DNA from: an uncultured Oscillospiraceae bacterium
Lineage (GTDB): Bacteria; Bacillota; Clostridia; Oscillospirales; Oscillospiraceae
Assembly (NCBI GenBank): GCA_934589145.1
Contig: CAKTNW010000065.1
Location: forward strand, 1 to 6,422
Reading direction: 5' to 3'
DNA: 6,422 nucleotides
The notes under the pieces were generated by a model that searched no databases, was not told where the DNA came from, and saw nothing but the letters and a program-made list of their open reading frames with translations. The position numbers and the translations under genes are program-made. This document shows positions 1-3,509 of the stretch, one piece after another. Every line of letters begins with the position of its first letter. Position 1 is the first letter of the stretch.

Positions 1-471
1 GGTCTGCTCACCCTCGGCGTGCATCGCCGTAGTGATGTCGCAGGTCTGCCGGTCAATTTGTGCGGACAGGTTTGCGGTGGCAAGCCGATTCTCGCAGCAG
101 CACTGAGCAATCTGAGACTGGATGGCATTCCCGGTCTGCATGATTGTGGTGTTGGTGCCAGCCTGCGCCAGTGCGACCTCCTTGCCGAGCTGCCCGATAT
201 TTCCCTGCATATCATACCCGAGGTTGCAGATTCCGTTACCAATGTTTGTAAGGCGATCATTAAGCTGGCCAAACTGCTGGCCAAAAAGGATCTCCTGCTG
301 GGATGCCGCCGTGGCGTACTGTCCATACTCTCCCTGGCGGTTAAACCCACTCCAACCTCCGCCCATGATGACAAACAGAAACAGGATGATGATCCACCAT
401 GCACCGTTACCAGCCATTCCGTCAGCGTCCTTGGTCACAGCCGCGAGATCGGACAGAGAATAGTTTTCCAC
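1..471 (-). CDS. Membrane-anchored phage protein with CCC motif, unknown function (partial)
   Basis: 157 codons are visible and the gene runs off the left edge without a stop. The start is a GTG at 471, chosen because AAGGAGTGAT lies 3 nt upstream on the minus strand (475-484); no ATG in frame is better placed. The N-terminus (ENYSLSDLAAVTKDADG) is polar, followed by one hydrophobic segment at about residues 25-39 (WWIIILFLFVIMGGG). Next comes a Gln/Gly-rich part (QYATAASQQEILFGQQFGQL, about 54-73) and a helical, Gln/Ala-rich region with a striking Cys triplet, IAQCCCENRL, near residue 128. From memory, similar proteins with the same N-terminus, TAASQQ block and QCCC block recur in tailed phages and prophages of gut Clostridia without a known role. 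It lies last in a three-gene minus-strand cluster, downstream of the 71-aa gene. A role as a virion or membrane-associated protein is inference. Confidence 0.8.
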   Translation of the reverse strand, partial: MENYSLSDLAAVTKDADGMAGNGAWWIIILFLFVIMGGGWSGFNRQGEYGQYATAASQQEILFGQQFGQLNDRLTNIGNGICNLGYDMQGNIGQLGKEVALAQAGTNTTIMQTGNAIQSQIAQCCCENRLATANLSAQIDRQTCDITTAMHAEGEQT

Positions 472-474
472 TGT

Positions 475-484
475 ATCACTCCTT
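475..484 (-). promoter_or_regulatory. RBS deciding the GTG start at 471
   Basis: On the minus strand AAGGAGTGAT precedes GTG by 3 nt (8 nt from the GGAG core to GTG if TGAT is counted as spacer). It supports GTG as the true start of the CCC-motif protein. Confidence 0.7.
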
Positions 485-517
485 TTGTAATTTATATAAT
501 CCCGTTGCGCACCGGGG

Positions 518-733
518 TTATTTCAAAAATTTTGAAAATTCTTGTGCTTGCGCTTTGAGCTGATTAAATTGCTCCTGCGACATTTGCCCAGAGGCCAGCA
601 GCTGCTCCACCTGTTTCCGTGCGCTGTCTGGCGTCATTCCTGCTGCAAATTCGCGGAATTTGGAAATCATAGATATTGGGTTATTTGGCCGGTTTTGGCT
701 TTGCTGCAGAAACTGGTTCAGCGGGTTTACCAT
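518..733 (-). CDS. Small helical phage protein, unknown function (71 aa)
   Basis: The start ATG at 733 has GGAGG 9 nt upstream (rc of 743-747), inside the end of the previous gene. The two genes therefore overlap by 53 nt in different frames and are probably translationally coupled. The protein is Gln/Asn-rich at the N-terminus (NPLNQFLQQSQNRPNNP). It then forms a likely helix pair: SARKQVEQLLASGQMSQEQF followed by NQLKAQAQEFSKFLK. There are no Cys, no membrane segment and no catalytic motif. As far as I recall, similar short proteins with a C-terminal QFNQLKxxAQ pattern accompany the neighbouring two genes in gut-phage structural regions, which fits a small virion or assembly role. That role is inference. 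The 46-bp gap to the next gene shows no convincing terminator, so co-transcription is likely. Confidence 0.8.
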   Translation of the reverse strand: MVNPLNQFLQQSQNRPNNPISMISKFREFAAGMTPDSARKQVEQLLASGQMSQEQFNQLKAQAQEFSKFLK

Positions 734-1055
734 TTACAATTTCCTCCAATCGTTTAATTCGGTTTTCCAAATCTCCGACAGATGCCGTCTGTGCGTCCTG
801 ATGTGGAGCTATATCAAATGCTCTAACCGTTTTGTACCCGGCACCGTCAGTCTGACAGAGCCAAATCAGCGGGGCAGTATCATCCATCACGATAGCGCTG
901 CTATTGGGAGCCATTTGGAGAGCCTGTGCTCCATTCTGGCCGTTGACATGGATCACCTCAGTCCTCTGCGGCTGTTGATTGTAGCCGCCATATTGATTTC
1001 CATATCCTGTATAGCCGCCATATTGATTGCCATATGGCATATATCCATAAGCCAT
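681..1055 (-). CDS. Gly/Tyr-rich phage protein with conserved TAPLIWLCQTDGAGYK core (124 aa)
   Basis: The longest reading frame begins at a GTG at 1064, but that codon overlaps the AGGAGG (rc of 1064-1069). The ATG at 1055, 8 nt after GGAGG, is the credible start and gives 124 aa. Residues 1-30 are rich in Gly, Tyr, Asn and Gln (MAYGYMPYGNQYGGYTGYGN), with YGNQYGGY occurring twice. A compact beta-like core follows (VIHVNGQNGAQALQMAPNSS, then AIVMDDTAPLIWLCQTDGAG and YKTVRAFDIAPHQ). A short helical or coiled-coil segment (LENRIKRLEEIVNGK) and a Lys/Pro/Ala tail complete it. The core reads like a family seen repeatedly in gut-phage structural modules without known function. It is the first gene of the left cluster, and its 3' end contains the RBS and start of the 71-aa gene. 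Confidence 0.82.
   Translation of the reverse strand: MAYGYMPYGNQYGGYTGYGNQYGGYNQQPQRTEVIHVNGQNGAQALQMAPNSSAIVMDDTAPLIWLCQTDGAGYKTVRAFDIAPHQDAQTASVGDLENRIKRLEEIVNGKPAEPVSAAKPKPAK
982..1035. repeat. Two 24-bp direct repeats (period 30 bp) in a coding N-terminus
   Basis: The copies at 982-1005 and 1012-1035 differ at one base. They encode the repeated YGNQYGGY segments of the Gly/Tyr-rich protein. A 30-bp in-frame period (10 codons) can expand or contract by slippage without breaking the frame. Confidence 0.85.
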
Positions 1056-1096
1056 ATCAATCACCTCCTAATTTAATCTTAGCGCATATATTCGGC

Positions 1097-1107
1097 GGGC
1101 GGAATGT
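1097..1107 (-). promoter_or_regulatory. Inverted 11-bp copy of the P1 -35/operator-left-half sequence
   Basis: On the minus strand this reads ACATTCCGCCC, identical to 1154-1164 in P1 and one base different from P2 (ACATACCGCCC). It lies in the divergent region, 42 bp upstream of the left-cluster start at 1055. It could be a half operator or the remnant of a third promoter copy facing left. A usable leftward -10 (TATGCG, 16 bp after TGCACA) is poor, so a leftward promoter here is uncertain. Confidence 0.35.
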
Positions 1108-1120
1108 GCAGATATTGCTC

Positions 1121-1147
1121 AAAAAATATGCAAAAAATCTAAAAAAA
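1121..1147. promoter_or_regulatory. Phased A-tracts upstream of P1 (UP-element-like)
   Basis: A6, A6 and A7 tracts at 1121-1126, 1132-1137 and 1141-1147 have centres 11 and about 9.5 bp apart, close to one helical turn. They end 3 bp before the -35. Such AT-rich phased tracts are known to bend DNA and to bind the RNA polymerase alpha subunit, so strong transcription is expected. Confidence 0.6.
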
Positions 1148-1150
1148 CTC

Positions 1151-1179
1151 TTGACATTCCGCCCAATGGGCGTTATAAT
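1151..1179 (+). promoter_or_regulatory. Promoter P1 (sigma-A type) for cassette 1
   Basis: TTGACA at 1151-1156 and TATAAT at 1174-1179 are both perfect consensus hexamers with a 17-bp spacer. Transcription should start about 7 bp downstream, near 1186, giving a short leader before the RBS AAGGAGG at about 1207-1213. It drives the 64-aa, 126-aa, HTH and AP2-like genes. No terminator is seen before 2763. Confidence 0.92.
1160..1172. promoter_or_regulatory. Operator: 13-bp palindrome in the P1 spacer
   Basis: CGCCCA-A-TGGGCG is a perfect inverted repeat with 6-bp arms and a 1-bp centre, lying exactly between the -35 and -10. A protein bound here would block RNA polymerase. The same 13 bp occur in P2. 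The HTH protein encoded at 1884-2099 is the obvious local candidate for the binder; that link is inference. Confidence 0.75.
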
Positions 1180-1220
1180 GTAGACAGTTAATAAATCAGA
1201 TCACCAAGGAGGAAAATAAA

Positions 1221-1415
1221 ATGAAGGATTGGTATGCAGTACAGTTTGGCGATGATTTTGATTGCGGCTCTGGAAGCTTTAATTATGAAGAAGCTGTATT
1301 AATGGCAGAAGAAGAATACGTTTTTCACCCCGGCGAAGAAGCTCGCATTGTGGTATGCTCTAATGGAACCGACTATATAGAGCGTGAAATCATCATAAAA
1401 GAAGGCACAAAATGA
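1221..1415 (+). CDS. Small acidic protein, first gene of cassette 1 (64 aa), unknown
   Basis: I do not recognise this protein. The ATG follows AAGGAGG with 7 nt spacing (aaaataa), and P1 lies about 40 nt upstream. The product has about 15 Asp/Glu against 5 Lys/Arg, giving a net charge near -10. It starts MKDWYAVQFGDDFDCGSGSF and continues with an acidic helix (YEEAVLMAEEEYVF) and a beta-rich C-terminus (ARIVVCSNGTDYIEREIIIK). Two Cys are present, with no signal peptide or membrane segment, so it is probably cytoplasmic. Promoter-proximal position behind an operator-controlled strong promoter suggests an early-expressed accessory product. Small size, acidity and a downstream HTH gene are compatible with an anti-defence protein, but nothing in the sequence proves this. 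The stop overlaps a 6-codon mini-ORF by ATGA. Confidence 0.78.
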   Translation: MKDWYAVQFGDDFDCGSGSFNYEEAVLMAEEEYVFHPGEEARIVVCSNGTDYIEREIIIKEGTK

Positions 1416-1432
1416 AAGCAGTAATCAAATAA
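1412..1432 (+). other. 6-codon mini-ORF (MKAVIK) overlapping the previous stop
   Basis: ATG at 1412-1414 overlaps the TGA of the 64-aa gene (ATGA), and the frame closes at TAA 1430-1432. It may be a decayed gene start, a re-initiation device, or chance. The remaining gap up to 1478 holds the RBS of the 126-aa gene and a degenerate leader-like stretch. Confidence 0.3.
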
Positions 1433-1449
1433 CACAGCAGAGCATCAAA

Positions 1450-1466
1450 ATGTAGACTATCAATAG
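1450..1466 (+). repeat. Degenerate copy of the P1/P2 leader
   Basis: aatgtagactatcaata matches aatgtagacagttaata of P1 (1178-1194) at 14 of 17 positions. No -35 or operator precedes it, so it does not look like an active promoter. It may be the remnant of an earlier cassette joint. Confidence 0.3.
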
Positions 1467-1478
1467 GAGGAAATCAAA

Positions 1479-1859
1479 ATGACACTAATGGAATTAACCA
1501 ACCACGAGGCAGGAATCATCATTTACGGCGGCAACACCGTCGGTGTGTTTAACTGGGGGAACTGTGATGACAGCCAAATCCCGGTACTCAGCCCGCTCGG
1601 CCTCCCGATGCCATGGCCTGAGGCCGATGATGTGTTTGAGGATGTGACCGAGGCAGCGGTTGAGGACATCCGTCCCGTAATTCCCGGCCGAATCTGGTTG
1701 GAGGATGGAGAAGCAGAGACTGATTTGGACATCGTATATGATGAGGATGGAGACCTGCCCCGGCTGTTTCTCGATGATCTAGATCCGGTTGATTACGAGG
1801 GGACTGTGTTCTCCCTGCGGGATGGGCGTAAAATCATCGCACCTAGTATGTGGATTTAA
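1479..1859 (+). CDS. Strongly acidic protein (126 aa), second gene of cassette 1, unknown
   Basis: I do not recognise this family. The start ATG follows AGGAGG with 8 nt spacing (aaatcaaa). The protein has about 28 Asp/Glu against about 6 Lys/Arg, a net charge near -22, which is extreme for its size. The N-terminus has short beta-like hydrophobic stretches (AGIIIYGGNTVGVFNWGNCD). A Pro-rich turn (LSPLGLPMPWPEADD) follows, then acidic stretches (EDVTEAAVEDIRP; DIVYDEDGDLPRLFLDDLD) and a C-terminal GTVFSLRDGRKIIAPSMWI. There is one Cys and no membrane or signal segment. Such charge distribution is seen in DNA-mimic proteins, for example Ocr- or ArdA-type anti-restriction proteins and some anti-CRISPRs. 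That is an analogy, not homology. It lies between the 64-aa gene and the HTH gene, all transcribed from P1. Confidence 0.8.
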   Translation: MTLMELTNHEAGIIIYGGNTVGVFNWGNCDDSQIPVLSPLGLPMPWPEADDVFEDVTEAAVEDIRPVIPGRIWLEDGEAETDLDIVYDEDGDLPRLFLDDLDPVDYEGTVFSLRDGRKIIAPSMWI

Positions 1860-1883
1860 CTAGTCGGACAGGAGGCACAAAAA

Positions 1884-2099
1884 ATGACACCAGCCGAACA
1901 GGTCAAATTCATCCGGGCCAGCACCGGCCTGTCTCAGGTTAAATTTGCCGCAGCGTTTGGAATCTATCCACGCACACTGCAAAAATGGGAGGGCGGTGAG
2001 CGGAACCCGCCGCCATATGTAATCAACCTCCTGCGGATCGCTGTGGAATACACGATGCCGCACACCGATCTCACCGATCTCGCAGACGATCATGACTGA
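1884..2099 (+). CDS. Small HTH DNA-binding protein (71 aa), Xre/Aca-like candidate autorepressor
   Basis: The start ATG follows AGGAGG with 8 nt spacing (cacaaaaa). Residues about 5-52 form an Xre-type helix-turn-helix: EQVKFIRASTGLSQVKFAAA, then FGIYPRTLQKWEGGERNPP and a closing helix YVINLLRIAVEY. The SQxxFAxxxGIxxRTLQxWExGxRxPP pattern is the classic helix 2-turn-helix 3 of this fold. A short acidic tail (DLTDLADDHD) follows, and there is no second domain. A length of 71 aa fits minimal repressors, including the Aca regulators that follow anti-CRISPR genes. It is preceded by two small acidic genes and controlled by P1, whose spacer has a palindrome suited to a small dimeric HTH. Autorepression of P1, and repression of P2, is the likely role but is inferred. 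Its stop overlaps the next gene by 8 nt, indicating coupled translation. Confidence 0.88.
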   Translation: MTPAEQVKFIRASTGLSQVKFAAAFGIYPRTLQKWEGGERNPPPYVINLLRIAVEYTMPHTDLTDLADDHD

Positions 2100-2763
2100 T
2101 CGGATCGCCACCGGCCAGCGATACGGCAGGCTAACCATCATCCGTAAGACGGATCACCGCACCTCTGGCCGGATCGTCTGGGAGTGCCGCTGCGACTGCG
2201 GCAACACTACATACGCCACATCGGCTCACCTGCTGGGCGGCAGTACCACCAGCTGCGGCTGTGCCAGATCGCACACAAACCGCATGGATCTGTCCGGGCA
2301 GCGATTTGGCCGACTGGTGGCCCTGTCCCCCACCGATCAGCGCATGTGCCATAGCGTCATTTGGCGCTGCCAGTGCGACTGCGGAAAAATAGCAGAGGTT
2401 GCCGCCATCAGCCTGCGGAATGGCTCCACTCGGAGCTGCGGCTGCCTGTCATCCGAGGTGCACCGCAAATCCTCCGCCACCATGCAGCAGGAGCGCAGGA
2501 AGGATCTCGTGGACGGCACAGACATCAAGCTTTTGATGCTGCCGCCCACATCGGCCAACACCAGCGGCACCACCGGCGTGTCCTGGGACAAATCCGTGCA
2601 GGTGTGGAAATCGCACATCACATTTAAGGGCCACCGGTATTACCTCGGATCCAGTCGGGACAAGGGCGCTGCCATTGCCCTGCGCAAGGAGGCCGAAAAA
2701 CGCATCCACGGGGAGTTTTTGAAATGGTACTATGAGGCATACCCCGACCGTAAAAAGGATTAA
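2092..2763 (+). CDS. Tandem zinc-ribbon-like modules plus AP2-like DNA-binding domain (223 aa)
   Basis: The start ATG at 2092 overlaps the HTH gene by 8 nt; no strong own RBS is seen, so translational coupling is likely. Two homologous modules repeat with a period of 61 residues. Both have the pattern GQRxGRL...W.C.CDCG...SCGC: Cys 32, 34, 36, 55, 57 in module 1 and Cys 93, 95, 97, 116, 118 in module 2. These Cys clusters look metal-binding, probably zinc. A linker at about 119-156 leads to an AP2/ERF-like three-strand-plus-helix domain at about 157-213 (NTSGTTGVSWDKSVQVWKSH, then ITFKGHRYYLGSSRDKGAAI). The SGxxGVxWDK and RYYLG motifs are characteristic of bacterial and phage AP2-like domains. 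Proteins of this layout are frequent in Bacillota phages and are taken to be DNA-binding; no nuclease motif (HNH, GIY-YIG, LAGLIDADG) is visible. It is the last gene of cassette 1, directly before a strong terminator. Confidence 0.88.
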   Translation: MTDRIATGQRYGRLTIIRKTDHRTSGRIVWECRCDCGNTTYATSAHLLGGSTTSCGCARSHTNRMDLSGQRFGRLVALSPTDQRMCHSVIWRCQCDCGKIAEVAAISLRNGSTRSCGCLSSEVHRKSSATMQQERRKDLVDGTDIKLLMLPPTSANTSGTTGVSWDKSVQVWKSHITFKGHRYYLGSSRDKGAAIALRKEAEKRIHGEFLKWYYEAYPDRKKD

Positions 2764-2794
2764 ACCGCTCCGCCTTCCGGCGGGGCGGTTTTTT
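2763..2794 (+). terminator. Rho-independent terminator of cassette 1
   Basis: The stem AACCGCTCCGCC pairs with GGCGGGGCGGTT across the loop TTCC; one T-G wobble is the only imperfection. It runs straight into TTTT (a T6 in total counting the stem end). It begins on the last base of the AP2-like gene's stop codon. Confidence 0.93.
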
Positions 2795-2795
2795 G

Positions 2796-2820
2796 AAAAA
2801 ATCTTAAAAAACTCCAAAAA
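2796..2820. promoter_or_regulatory. Phased A-tracts upstream of P2
   Basis: A6, A6 and A5 tracts at 2796-2801, 2806-2811 and 2816-2820 have centres 10 and 9.5 bp apart. The exact sequence differs from the P1 upstream region but the phasing is retained, which suggests it is functional. Confidence 0.6.
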
Positions 2821-2825
2821 CCCTC

Positions 2826-2854
2826 TTGACATACCGCCCAATGGGCGTTATAAT
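2826..2854 (+). promoter_or_regulatory. Promoter P2 (sigma-A type) for cassette 2
   Basis: TTGACA at 2826-2831 and TATAAT at 2849-2854 are separated by 17 bp, as in P1. The cassette 1 terminator stands just upstream, so P2 should be insulated and should be the only source of transcript for the 107-aa gene. Confidence 0.92.
2835..2847. promoter_or_regulatory. Operator: 13-bp palindrome in the P2 spacer
   Basis: CGCCCA-A-TGGGCG, identical to the P1 operator and in the same position relative to the -35 and -10. The two cassettes therefore probably respond to the same repressor. Confidence 0.75.
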
Positions 2855-2898
2855 ATAGACAGTTAATAAATCACCACACAATAACGGAGGAGATCAAA

Positions 2899-3222
2899 AT
2901 GGCAGTCGTAAAAATGAGTTATTCCGAGTACAAAAATGAGTGGGATCACTGCAAAACGGTACGCGACAGCTACAACCGCGAAGACAAGACCGTTGACGTC
3001 CAGATCCCGGATTATATCCTCCAGCTGAAGGACGTTATCCCGTCCGATCAGATCGAGTCCTACCGCAGCTACCTGATCGAAATCGACCACAGAGAGTTTG
3101 CAAACACATTCAAAATCCTCGAAATGTTTGCAGAGGACTTGCACGGCACTAAGGTTTCCGACTGGGAAATGCAGGATGAATGGGTCGGGAAAGCAATTGA
3201 CATTGCTACCCGTGCGTGGTGA
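2899..3222 (+). CDS. Acidic protein of cassette 2 (107 aa), unknown
   Basis: I do not recognise this protein. The ATG has GGAGG upstream (acggaggagatcaaaATG), and the RBS region closely matches that of the 126-aa gene. It begins MAVVKMSYSEYKNEWDHCKT and is largely helical. About 22 acidic against 13 basic residues give a net charge near -9. Aromatic residues are frequent (YSEYKNEW, DYILQL, YRSYL, DWEMQDEWVGKA). There is one Cys and no membrane segment, signal peptide or recognisable catalytic motif. It is the only gene of cassette 2, with its own promoter, operator and terminator within about 475 bp, which is the classic moron layout. Shared control with cassette 1 suggests a related or jointly needed function; that is inference. 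Confidence 0.82.
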   Translation: MAVVKMSYSEYKNEWDHCKTVRDSYNREDKTVDVQIPDYILQLKDVIPSDQIESYRSYLIEIDHREFANTFKILEMFAEDLHGTKVSDWEMQDEWVGKAIDIATRAW

Positions 3223-3224
3223 TC

Positions 3225-3300
3225 GCAAAAAAACACCCCCACCTTTTGATATGTACCCAGTATTGGGGGTACATATTATTTCGGTGGGGGTGTTTTTTGC
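3225..3300. terminator. Nested bidirectional terminator between convergent genes
   Basis: The outer stem pairs CACCCCCACC (3234-3243) with GGTGGGGGTG (3283-3292), extended by A6/T6 and a GC pair around one bulged A. An inner hairpin pairs ATATGTACCC (3249-3258) with GGGTACATAT (3267-3276). A T6 run follows on the plus strand and T7 on the minus strand, so it can end both cassette 2 and the late operon. It fills almost exactly the gap between the two stop codons. Confidence 0.92.
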
Positions 3301-3497
3301 TAAACCCTATCTATTTTCCGCTTTACCTTGCCGGAAATACGCCGGATGCCGCCCATGGAATAATCCAGTTCTCCGCAGCAATCCTCTAATGTAGCGCCGC
3401 TGGCTCTCAGATCAAAAAACGCCATTTCAGTGTCTGTAAAATTACATAAACTTCTAAATCTATCTAATTCCGGCTTTGTGTAGTCTTTGATCTGCAT
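3300..3497 (-). CDS. Sigma-70 region 4-like small HTH protein (65 aa)
   Basis: The longest frame begins with a TTG at 3509, but GGAGG (within TTGGAGG) is the RBS 5 nt before the ATG at 3497, so that ATG is taken as start. The protein begins MQIKDYTKPELDRFRSLCNF. The segment after it (TDTEMAFFDLRASGATLEDC, then CGELDYSMGGIRRISGKVKR) resembles the helix-turn-helix of sigma region 4/LuxR-type proteins: a TxxE helix, a GATLEDCCGEL helix 2 and a recognition-like helix ending in RISGKVKRKI. It lies 12 bp after the lysozyme stop as the last gene of the late operon. Comparable small HTH genes behind phage lysins exist in Clostridia phages, to my recollection. A role in late transcription or packaging control is possible but unproven. 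Confidence 0.75.
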   Translation of the reverse strand: MQIKDYTKPELDRFRSLCNFTDTEMAFFDLRASGATLEDCCGELDYSMGGIRRISGKVKRKIDRV

Positions 3498-3509
3498 TTT
3501 TACCTCCAA

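Larger units (their letters stand above)
1148..1198 (+). repeat. 51-bp promoter repeat, copy 1
   Basis: Identical to 2823-2873 except for two substitutions (1158 t/a and 1180 g/a). It covers the -35, spacer palindrome, -10, likely transcription start and the first leader bases (...ACAGTTAATAAATCA). Similarity stops beyond 1198, so the promoter-leader unit itself was duplicated or conserved. Confidence 0.95.
2823..2873 (+). repeat. 51-bp promoter repeat, copy 2
   Basis: Second copy of the 1148-1198 unit, in the same orientation and 1675 bp downstream, with 49 of 51 bases identical. Confidence 0.95.

Noticed and set aside
501..515. Short hairpin CCCG...CGGG between the 71-aa and CCC-motif genes
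   Set aside because: The stem is only about 4 bp and no U-run follows in the direction of transcription.
521..537. Perfect AT-only palindrome TTTCAAAAATTTTGAAA
   Set aside because: Lies inside the 3' end of the 71-aa gene and encodes its SKFLK end; it has no GC stem or U-run, so it does not look like a terminator, and it may be chance in AT-rich codons.
19..558. 179-aa open frame on the plus strand
   Set aside because: Antisense to the CCC-motif membrane protein, no convincing RBS, and it crosses the end of the 71-aa gene.
660..1076. 138-aa open frame on the plus strand
   Set aside because: Exact antisense of the Gly/Tyr-rich protein gene; its hydrophobic look comes from the complementary Gly/Tyr codons.
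2449..2841. 130-aa open frame on the minus strand across the terminator
   Set aside because: Antisense to the AP2-like gene and reads through the strong terminator and P2 promoter.
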